64,000 nucleotides of DNA from JBEBVQ01 sp037190845 (GTDB taxonomy: Bacteria; Bacteroidota; Bacteroidia; Chitinophagales; Chitinophagaceae): assembly GCA_037190845.1 (NCBI GenBank), contig JBBCJI010000013.1, positions 62,001 through 126,000 on the forward strand, given 5' to 3'. A model generated the notes under the pieces. That model had not been told where the DNA came from and did no database searches. It saw nothing but the letters and a program-made list of their open reading frames with translations. Each line of letters opens with the position of its first letter. Positions within the stretch are counted from its first letter, which is position 1. The translations under genes were made by a program, and so were the position numbers. Of this stretch, positions 53,422 through 61,449 are shown in pieces.

Positions 53422-55929
53422 ATGCGCACAAACAGATCATACAGGATGTTAGGTTCACTTCCGTCGCAGTGCTTATGTTTTGTGGCAGTATGCATTTCCA
53501 GTCTGTATACAGCAGACCCGGCAGCAGCACAAACCAGTATCTCCGGCGTGATCAACCGGTATGCACGGGTAAAACATATCGACCCGGATAAAGACCGCAT
53601 ACAGGTAACGCAAAATGCTTTTTCAGACTTTGCCCCCGGCGACAAAGTGCTGATGATCCAGATGAAAGGTGCGACCATCAACGGATCCAATACCGTACTT
53701 TACGGATCCGTAACAAACATCAATAATGCCGGGAAATATGAGTACAACACCGTACAATCGGTACGGTGGGATACGGTGATCATGAGCCGACCGTTTTGCC
53801 TGGACTTCAACCCGGACGACAACGTGCAACTGATCCGGGTACCTGTTTACAGCGGGAACGTATCCGTAACAGGCACATTGACCTGCCCCCCCTGGGGGCC
53901 GGGCGGCAGCGGAGGGGTGCTGGCCTTCGAGGTAACCGATACGCTTACGTTGTACGCGAATATAGACGTCAGTCACAAGGGTTTCCGGGGAGGGGATCCA
54001 TCTGCTGTCCATGGATTTTTGTGTTGCTTTGCTGATCACTATTATGCTCCGGAGAGTGTCAATGGGATAATGGGTCAAGGTATGAAAGGTGAGAGTGTTG
54101 CTCATTATATCACCAATCAGGAGTACGGATGCGGCAACCTGGCCAATGGAGGAGGTGGAAGCAGCGGTGGCAACAGCGGTGGCGGAGGTGGAAGCAATTA
54201 TGGCAGTGGTGGGATTGGAGGGTACCAGTACACTCAGTGTTACTTACCAACATTTTTCACACCTGCTGGCTGTAGGAACCTACGAGGCATGGGCGGCAGT
54301 GCACTCATTTACCAACAGGACCGAATACTCATGGGAGGAGGAGGAGGAGGCCCGCAATGGGATAACTTACTCCCGGTATACCCGGGAGGTAACGGTGGCG
54401 GTATCATCATCATCAGGGCAGCGGCGATCCGGGGGAACGGCGATACCATCATGGCCAACGGAGAAAGCATCATACCCTACACCTCCGACGAAGCTGCACC
54501 CGGAGGAGGAGGAGGAGGAAGCATCTCTCTCCACTGCGACCACTACATCTCTCCCCTGCACCTCAGCTCAAAAGGCGGAGCCGGAGGAGACAATAACAAT
54601 GGAATGTTTTTCAGGCAGGCACACGGGCCAGGTGGCGGTGGTGGTGGCGGACTGATACGGATATCGCCGGCGGCACTGCCGGTATATGTGACCACGGATA
54701 TCAGCGGCGGGCTGCCAGGCGTAGTACTTAACCCGCTCAGCCACGCCTATCATACAACTTACGGTGCAGAGCCCGGAACACCCGGGGCTGTGCTATTCGA
54801 GCTTTACGAGCCGCGTCCATCCTTAGGGCTGCTGACGGATACCCTCGTCTGTTCAGACACCATACCGGTCACCCTGGATATCGGCGCCGGATATACCTCA
54901 GTGCAATGGTCCAACGGACAGACAACTCCTTCTATCACCGTCACAGGACCCGGTACATGGTACGTTCAGGCCGTTAACGGATGCACAGTATATTATGACA
55001 CTGCTCACATCACCGTAGATCCAGGCATGACACTGGGAGCTGATACCCTGATCTGCCGGGGCGATATGCTGACGCTGAACCCACAACCTCACGGAGGGTT
55101 TATCGCCTGGCAATGGCAGGACGGTTCCTTCATTCCGCAATTTGACGTAACGGAAACAGGTACATACCATCTCCTCGCTCAAAGTGTGAACGGATGCATG
55201 TGGGCAGATACGATACACGTTACCGTAGACAGTCTGCCTCTGATAAAAGATACTACCGTATGTGAAAACGATCTGGGTTTCCGCGTCAGCATCCCCGAAG
55301 GACATCTGTCCTATCTGTGGTCCAACGGAGCCAGCACACCTTCTGTAGAGATCACGGAAGGAGGCATATATACCGTCACCGTAAATACCATACACGGATG
55401 CCTGATCTCAGACACCATATCCGTTAACATACTACCCCGTCCGCAACCCCGGATCGGATCCGATACACTGGTATGCTTTGCACGGGGAGATACCCTGTCC
55501 CTGTATCCGGGGGTGTTCAACCATTATCAATGGCAGGATTACTCCATCAGACCTTATTACACCGCACACAAACCGGGAATATACCAGGTGCGTGTAACAG
55601 ATGATAACGGGTGTACGGAAACAGCAACTATTGATGTCCGGGATGCTGACTGTGATCTTATTTTCTTACCTGATGCATTCACTCCAAACGGCGATGGACT
55701 GAACGACCTGTTCAGAATCCGAGGAAATATCGGAAATATCCAAAATGTTTCGTTCGCCATTTTTGACCGCTGGGGACAACAGGTGTTTTTCACAGACGAT
55801 AAAAACAGGGGATGGGACGGCACCTGTAAATCAAAAGACGCAGCCACAGGAACCTATTTCTACCTGCTACAATACAGCATAAACGGTAAGCCCTATCTAC
55901 AGAAAGGAAATGTTCATCTGGTTCGGTAA
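53422..55929 (+). CDS. Glycine-rich secreted protein with T9SS type B (CHU_C) domain, tandem copy 1
   Basis: An 835-residue protein with a signal peptide (about 1-36, ending AAAQ). A conserved N-terminal part (TSISGVINRYARVKHID, VLMIQMKGATINGSN) leads to a glycine-rich region (about 230-440) with GGGGSSGGNSGGGGG, RILMGGGGGGPQ and GPGGGGGGGLIRIS. Ig/PKD-like modules with Cys pairs (LVCSDTIPVTLDIGAG, LICRGDMLTLNPQPHGG) precede the CHU_C domain (FLPDAFTPNGDGLNDLF, IFDRWGQQVFF, GNVHLVR). Its DNA is very similar to the next gene. The function is unknown; a surface or extracellular-matrix role is likely. Confidence 0.88.
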   Translation: MRTNRSYRMLGSLPSQCLCFVAVCISSLYTADPAAAQTSISGVINRYARVKHIDPDKDRIQVTQNAFSDFAPGDKVLMIQMKGATINGSNTVLYGSVTNINNAGKYEYNTVQSVRWDTVIMSRPFCLDFNPDDNVQLIRVPVYSGNVSVTGTLTCPPWGPGGSGGVLAFEVTDTLTLYANIDVSHKGFRGGDPSAVHGFLCCFADHYYAPESVNGIMGQGMKGESVAHYITNQEYGCGNLANGGGGSSGGNSGGGGGSNYGSGGIGGYQYTQCYLPTFFTPAGCRNLRGMGGSALIYQQDRILMGGGGGGPQWDNLLPVYPGGNGGGIIIIRAAAIRGNGDTIMANGESIIPYTSDEAAPGGGGGGSISLHCDHYISPLHLSSKGGAGGDNNNGMFFRQAHGPGGGGGGGLIRISPAALPVYVTTDISGGLPGVVLNPLSHAYHTTYGAEPGTPGAVLFELYEPRPSLGLLTDTLVCSDTIPVTLDIGAGYTSVQWSNGQTTPSITVTGPGTWYVQAVNGCTVYYDTAHITVDPGMTLGADTLICRGDMLTLNPQPHGGFIAWQWQDGSFIPQFDVTETGTYHLLAQSVNGCMWADTIHVTVDSLPLIKDTTVCENDLGFRVSIPEGHLSYLWSNGASTPSVEITEGGIYTVTVNTIHGCLISDTISVNILPRPQPRIGSDTLVCFARGDTLSLYPGVFNHYQWQDYSIRPYYTAHKPGIYQVRVTDDNGCTETATIDVRDADCDLIFLPDAFTPNGDGLNDLFRIRGNIGNIQNVSFAIFDRWGQQVFFTDDKNRGWDGTCKSKDAATGTYFYLLQYSINGKPYLQKGNVHLVR

Positions 55930-55986
55930 AAACATCTCTTCGATACCCGGAAAACAAACCCGCACAATAGTAAACCATACATCAAG

Positions 55987-58449
55987 ATGTATAGAAACAG
56001 ATTAGACAACATACTACGCACACCCGTACGAACGGGTATCCTGCTGGCGTGTGTTTTCAGTCTTTATACTGCATACCCGACAGCAGCACAAACCAGCATA
56101 TCCGGAGTGATCAACCAGTATGCGAGGGTAAAACATATCAGTTCTGCCAAAAACCGAATACAGGTAGCACAAAATCCCTTTGCTCCCGGTGACAAGGTGC
56201 TGATGATACAGATGAAAGGCGCGACCATCAATGGATCCAATACCGAACTTTACGGATCCGTAACGGCCATCAATAATGCCGGAAATTATGAATACAATAC
56301 AGTACAATCGGTACAAAAAGATACGGTGATCATGAACCGGCCGTTTTGCCGGGACTTCAGCCCCGATGACAGTGTACAACTGATCAAAGTACCCGTTTAC
56401 AACGGGAACGTATCGGTAACAGGTACGCTCACCTGCCCCCCCTGGGGACCGGGAGGTACCGGAGGAGTACTGGCTTTCGATGTAACTGATACACTGATCC
56501 TCCAGGCGAATATTGACGTCAGCCGAAAAGGATTCCGGGGAGGACATGTGCTTGCTACCGGATATAAGTGTTGTGATACCAGCCACTATTACTTTCCAAT
56601 ATCAACAGAAGGAATGAAAGGAGAGGGTGTTGCTCATTATATACCCAATCAATGGTACGGATGCGGGAACCTGGCTAATGGAGGAGGTGGAAGCAGCGGA
56701 GGCAACAGCGGTGGTGGTGGCGGTGGCAGTTATGGCAGCGGCGGGGTTGGAGGGTATCAGTTTACCGATTGTTACTTAGATGGCTGCACGAACTTACAGG
56801 GTATGGGCGGCAACTCACTTCTGTATCAGCAGGATCGGATATTCATGGGAGGAGGAGGAGGAGGCCCTCAACAGGATAACGGCTACCTGGTATTCCCGGG
56901 AGGTAACGGCGGCGGTATCATCATCATCAGGGCAGCGGCGATCCGGGGTAACGGTGATACCATCATGGCCAACGGAGAAAGCATCATACCATATACCTGG
57001 GAAGAGGGTGCACCCGGCGGCGGCGGTGGGGGGAGTATCTACCTGCACTGCAACCACTACACCTCTCCCCTGCATCTTAGCGCAAAGGGTGGAGCCGGCA
57101 GCTCCAATAACAATGTACTTTTTAAGTTTTCAACACACGGGCCAGGTGGCGGCGGTGGCGGTGGGTTGATCCGGGTATCGCCGACAGCACTGACGGTAAA
57201 TGTCTCCACGGATATCAGCGGGGGACCGGCGGGTATCGTACACAATCCATACAGTCCGGACTATCAGACAACTTACGGTGCAGCGCCCGGAGAACCCGGA
57301 GCTGTACGATTCCAGCTTATGGATGAACCGCCGCCGCCTTCCCTGGGATTATTCAGTGACACCATCGTTTGCGCAGACACCATACCGGTCACCCTCGACA
57401 TCGGTGCAGGATATTCCTCAGTACAATGGTCAAACGGACAGACAACTCCTTCTGTCACCGTCACAGGACCCGGCATATGGTACGTCCAAGCCGTTAACGG
57501 ATGCACGTTACATTATGACACTGCCCGCATCACCGTAGATCCCGGCATGACGCTGGGAGCCGACACCCTGATCTGCCGGGACGATATGCTGACGCTGAAC
57601 CCGCAGCCTCACGGAGGGTTTATCGCCTGGCAATGGCAGGACGGTTCCTTCCTTCCGCAATTTGACGTAACTGAAACAGGTACATACCATCTCCTCGCTC
57701 AAAGTGTGAACGGATGCATGTGGGCAGATACGATACACGTTAGTGTAGACAGTCTGCCACCGATAAGGGATACCACCGTATGTGAAAATGATCTGGACTT
57801 CCGCATCAGCATGCCTAAAGGACATCTCTCTTATCAATGGTCCAACGGAGCCGGCACACCTTCCACTGAGATCACGGAAGCAGGAGTATATACCGTGACA
57901 GTGCATACCATGCACGGATGCCTGATCTCAGATACCATATCCGTTACAGTGCTTCCCGGTCCACATCCCGAACTCGGACCCGATACAATGATCTGTTTCG
58001 CAGGAGGCGATACCCTATCCCTGTATCCGGGGGCGTTCAACCATTATCAATGGCAGGATTACTCCATCAGACCTTATTACACCGCACAAAAACCGGGAAT
58101 ATATCAGGTACTTGTCACGGATGAAAACGGGTGTACCCAAACATCAACTATTGAGATACAGAATGATGACTGTAATCTCATCCATTTGCCCAACATCTTT
58201 ACACCGAACGGCGACGGCGTGAATGACCTGTTCAGAATACTGGGCAACACTGCGCATATGCAAGATGTTTCGTTCGGGATTTTTGACCGCTGGGGACAAC
58301 AGGTGTTTTTCACAGACGATCAAAACAGGGGATGGGACGGTACCTGTAAATCAAAAGACGTAGCCACGGGTACCTATGTCTATCTGCTCCGGTACAGCAT
58401 AAACAGTAAGCCCTATTTACTGAAAGGAAATGTTCATCTGGTACGGTAA
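55987..58449 (+). CDS. Glycine-rich secreted protein with T9SS type B (CHU_C) domain, tandem copy 2
   Basis: An 820-residue paralogue of the previous gene, 57 bp downstream of it. Signal peptide (about 1-34, ending TAAQ), then the same order: TSISGVINQYARVKHIS, the glycine-rich region (YGSGGVGGYQF, FMGGGGGGPQQ), Ig/PKD-like modules and CHU_C (IFTPNGDGVNDLF, GNVHLVR). It lacks a few residues of copy 1, e.g. before APGDKVLMIQM and within the DTSHYY region. Long stretches such as 57541-57720 match 55021-55200 almost base for base, pointing to recent duplication or gene conversion. Confidence 0.88.
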   Translation: MYRNRLDNILRTPVRTGILLACVFSLYTAYPTAAQTSISGVINQYARVKHISSAKNRIQVAQNPFAPGDKVLMIQMKGATINGSNTELYGSVTAINNAGNYEYNTVQSVQKDTVIMNRPFCRDFSPDDSVQLIKVPVYNGNVSVTGTLTCPPWGPGGTGGVLAFDVTDTLILQANIDVSRKGFRGGHVLATGYKCCDTSHYYFPISTEGMKGEGVAHYIPNQWYGCGNLANGGGGSSGGNSGGGGGGSYGSGGVGGYQFTDCYLDGCTNLQGMGGNSLLYQQDRIFMGGGGGGPQQDNGYLVFPGGNGGGIIIIRAAAIRGNGDTIMANGESIIPYTWEEGAPGGGGGGSIYLHCNHYTSPLHLSAKGGAGSSNNNVLFKFSTHGPGGGGGGGLIRVSPTALTVNVSTDISGGPAGIVHNPYSPDYQTTYGAAPGEPGAVRFQLMDEPPPPSLGLFSDTIVCADTIPVTLDIGAGYSSVQWSNGQTTPSVTVTGPGIWYVQAVNGCTLHYDTARITVDPGMTLGADTLICRDDMLTLNPQPHGGFIAWQWQDGSFLPQFDVTETGTYHLLAQSVNGCMWADTIHVSVDSLPPIRDTTVCENDLDFRISMPKGHLSYQWSNGAGTPSTEITEAGVYTVTVHTMHGCLISDTISVTVLPGPHPELGPDTMICFAGGDTLSLYPGAFNHYQWQDYSIRPYYTAQKPGIYQVLVTDENGCTQTSTIEIQNDDCNLIHLPNIFTPNGDGVNDLFRILGNTAHMQDVSFGIFDRWGQQVFFTDDQNRGWDGTCKSKDVATGTYVYLLRYSINSKPYLLKGNVHLVR

Positions 58450-58544
58450 GGTCGCATATCCTTCCGCTCCCGGACAAAACACGTGGAAACACCTATATAG
58501 CTATTACCAAATGCATTTACTTTCATATGTCAATGAGATAGAGT

Positions 58545-60503
58545 ATGACAGAGTGGGCTGAGACAGGATTTAAAAGAATCATACTATTTTGTATAACAAG
58601 CTGTTGTCTGCCGGTGGCAGGCGCACAGCACCTGTATACAGAAAGAGGCATTTACCATACAGAGCCGGCAGAGCCGGAGGCTGTCATCCGACAGCTGCTG
58701 GATCTCGCTGACAAACTGAGCATGAGCGATCCGGACAGCGCCATGACCCTGTACAGCCAGGTGGAACAAGACAGCAGGATGATGGAATACAACAGGGGGA
58801 TCATATTAGCGCTGGGGGGATTGGCCAATTGTTACCGGATCAAAGGGGATTACGAAAAAAGCATTTACCTGTTCCGGGAAACGATCGCGAAAACCCGGCA
58901 TATACGCGATAAAAGCCGCTGCTTTCTGTTAACCTATCTCTATCTCGGCCTGGCGGTCACCTACGAACACCAGGGATCGTATACGACAAGCGTGCTGCAT
59001 TATTTTACGGCGCTGGACCTGGCAAAGCAAGCATGGTATACCCGTGACGTTCTTTACCTTACAGCTCAGGCATATATCGCCCTGAGCACGCTCTGGATCA
59101 ACCTCGGTGAAATGGAGCAAGGATGGAAAGACTTACGGACAGCCGTACAGATCACCCGTATGATCGGGGATTCCACGCTGATACCCTTCCTGCTCTTCAC
59201 CAGGGCACACGCGTATGTAAATAGCAGGAATACAAAAGCAAGCCTTGTCTGTCTGCAGCAGACGCTCGGGCAGGCAGAAAAGCAGAATATCCCCCACCTG
59301 CAGTTGTTAAGCCTGATCGTTATGGGCCGGGCCTATATTATGGAAGGAAAGCCGGAACAGGCGGTTGCCTCCTTCAGCAAAGCGGATGCGGTACGGAAAC
59401 AGAGTATTAAAAACAATATTGCTGTAAGCATTGATGCCGACTATCATATGGCGTATGTCCTTTTTTACAGGCAGAGACACCGGCAAACAATAGATCTGCT
59501 CCGCAAAACGCTGGATACTGCAAAAGCTATCGGAATTAACAGCGTAACAACGAAAAATCTCCATTATGCGCTTGCCGCTATCTATGCTGACGATGGAAAC
59601 TTTTACCAGGCGTACCGCCATCAGGATACTGCCTGTAAGCTGAAAGAAAAAATGGATCATGAAGAGAAAAGGAAAATTGCCGGGCTGCTGCTGAAATACC
59701 GTACTGCGGAGAAAGACCACGAAATTGCCCGGACACAATTAGAACTGACCAGGAAAGAAAGCCAGCTTAAGGAAACGAAGATCTGGCTGGGCACTATCTC
59801 CGGGGGTATTATACTGCTTACCGCTTCCCTGATAAGCGCATACCGGAGCAACAAACACAAACAGCAGATTATTTATTTAAACGCCATGATCCAGGGTGAA
59901 GAAAAGGAAAGAACCCGCATTGCCCTGGACCTCCACGATGGGATCGGCGGCATCCTGGCAGGGCTTAAAATGCATTTCAATGCCATACAGAAAGAGCATC
60001 CGCAGATATTCCGGCTTATACGAATGAACGATATGAAAAAGATCGTCCATGAAGCCACGGACGAATTGCGCAAAACAGCCCATAACCTTACCCCGGGGAT
60101 CCTGATGCAGCATAATTTCCCCGATGCCCTGCAGATCTATTGCGGGCAGATCAATAAATCCGGCCAGCTTCATATTGACCTGCAGTGTTACGGCGCACTC
60201 GAAGAAATAGAAGAACCCCTGGCCCTGACCCTGTACCGGATCATCCAGGAGCTGATCCAGAATATGCTTAAGCACGCGCAGGCAAGCCATGCCGTCATCC
60301 AGGTGCGGAAACAGGAAAAATATCTGTCCGTTACCGCAGAGGATAACGGCGTCGGTTTTGACATGACGCAAAAAACAGAAGGTACGGGATTACGCAATAT
60401 AGAGCTCCGCGTAAAAACGCTGCGGGGCAGGCTTGCCATCGAGTCTGCAAAGAGTACCGGTACAATCACGTACATCATTCTTGAATACCCCATAAAAATA
60501 TGA
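58545..60503 (+). CDS. TPR-containing sensor histidine kinase
   Basis: A 652-residue kinase with a signal peptide (ending VAGAQ at about 28), TPR-type helices over about 40-390, a membrane span at about 415-437 (IWLGTISGGIILLTASLISA) and a HisKA_3 kinase core with phosphoacceptor His464 in RIALDLHDGIGG. The ATPase domain has RIIQELIQNMLKHAQA, AEDNGVGFD and GTGLRNIELRVKTLRG. A response regulator starts 5 bp after its stop. It directly follows three surface-protein genes of the third block, and the common orientation suggests a functional link. Confidence 0.94.
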   Translation: MTEWAETGFKRIILFCITSCCLPVAGAQHLYTERGIYHTEPAEPEAVIRQLLDLADKLSMSDPDSAMTLYSQVEQDSRMMEYNRGIILALGGLANCYRIKGDYEKSIYLFRETIAKTRHIRDKSRCFLLTYLYLGLAVTYEHQGSYTTSVLHYFTALDLAKQAWYTRDVLYLTAQAYIALSTLWINLGEMEQGWKDLRTAVQITRMIGDSTLIPFLLFTRAHAYVNSRNTKASLVCLQQTLGQAEKQNIPHLQLLSLIVMGRAYIMEGKPEQAVASFSKADAVRKQSIKNNIAVSIDADYHMAYVLFYRQRHRQTIDLLRKTLDTAKAIGINSVTTKNLHYALAAIYADDGNFYQAYRHQDTACKLKEKMDHEEKRKIAGLLLKYRTAEKDHEIARTQLELTRKESQLKETKIWLGTISGGIILLTASLISAYRSNKHKQQIIYLNAMIQGEEKERTRIALDLHDGIGGILAGLKMHFNAIQKEHPQIFRLIRMNDMKKIVHEATDELRKTAHNLTPGILMQHNFPDALQIYCGQINKSGQLHIDLQCYGALEEIEEPLALTLYRIIQELIQNMLKHAQASHAVIQVRKQEKYLSVTAEDNGVGFDMTQKTEGTGLRNIELRVKTLRGRLAIESAKSTGTITYIILEYPIKI

Positions 60504-60507
60504 AACC

Positions 60508-61152
60508 ATGACACACATCAGTATAGCCATCGCCGACGACCACCCGGTCGTGATCAAGGGCATACAGACCATGCTGGCCAATTATACACATATCCATCTG
60601 ACAGGTACTTATACCAACCCGGAGGAGCTGCTCCTGGGGCTATCCTGTGACTTGCCTGATATACTGCTGCTGGATATACAGTTTCCGGGTAAAACGGGCG
60701 ACGAGCTGACACCGGTCATCCTGAAAAAATATCCTGTCCTGAAAATAATAGCGCTTACCAACTTCAACAGCATCCTGTATGTCAACAGCATGCTCCGGAA
60801 CGGGGCGCAGGGGTATCTGCTGAAGACGACTGAAGAGGATATCCTGATAAAAGCAATCGAAACCGTCTGTGAAAAAGGGGGCATATACCTTGAGCCTTCG
60901 CTGAAGGAAGAGCTACGCGAGTTTGAATACAATAAACGGAGAGCTACCTCGCTGAAAACATCCCTTACCCCGAGGGAAAAAGAGATCCTGCAGCTCATTA
61001 CGGACGGATATACCGGACAGGAAATAGCGCAAAAACTGTTTATCAGCTTCAGCACGGTCGAACATTACCGGAATAACATTTTACTGAAGATGGATGCAAA
61101 AAACACGGCTGCCCTGATCAAAAAGGCCATGACGCTGGGGTTGGTAAAATGA
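60508..61152 (+). CDS. NarL/LuxR-type response regulator, partner of the upstream kinase
   Basis: A 214-residue regulator: receiver domain with Asp10-Asp11, phosphoacceptor Asp56 in ILLLDIQFPG, and LLKTTEEDIL (Lys near 107), then a LuxR helix-turn-helix (LTPREKEILQLITDGYTG, EIAQKLFISFSTVEHYRNN). It starts 5 bp after the kinase stop, so they form an operon. Its nearest relatives here are the regulators at 39080 and 7496. Confidence 0.94.
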   Translation: MTHISIAIADDHPVVIKGIQTMLANYTHIHLTGTYTNPEELLLGLSCDLPDILLLDIQFPGKTGDELTPVILKKYPVLKIIALTNFNSILYVNSMLRNGAQGYLLKTTEEDILIKAIETVCEKGGIYLEPSLKEELREFEYNKRRATSLKTSLTPREKEILQLITDGYTGQEIAQKLFISFSTVEHYRNNILLKMDAKNTAALIKKAMTLGLVK

Positions 61153-61170
61153 TGCAAAGCCCCCTCAACC

Positions 61171-61380
61171 ATTATTTAGTCGTCCCTTAAAAAGTCAATT
61201 CCGCCGTGAGATCCCGGATCAAGTCCGGGATGACATAGTAAACAGATTCATACTCAGTATACTTAACGAACCTGGCTAACCAATCACCACCTTGTCATGG
61301 CGGCCTTGAGCCGCCATCGCACTTAGTACATTTGTCTTTAATTGCAGGGTTTTAACTTAAACCTACGAAAACCTTGCAAT
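61171..61380. repeat. Copy A of the dispersed modular repeat, fullest version
   Basis: The block order is attatttagtcgtcccttaa, the hairpin module 61210-61234 (core cccggatcaagtccggg), gatgacatagtaaacagattcat, the hairpin module 61294-61320 (gtcatggcggccttgagccg), then attgcagggttttaact and acgaaaaccttgcaat. It fills most of the gap between the convergent regulator and carB genes. Related copies are at 30722 and 50073, and an inverted partial one is at 44745. Confidence 0.7.
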
Positions 61381-61449
61381 TATCCACCACCAATACTGTA
61401 GCTATATAGCTGACAGATATGGTGGCATTAAACCATTTTTAAGAAACGA

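Noticed and set aside
54089..54655. 188-codon frame within the glycine-rich gene
   Set aside because: It is an out-of-frame reading of the Gly-rich repeats of 53422-55929, which is strongly supported.
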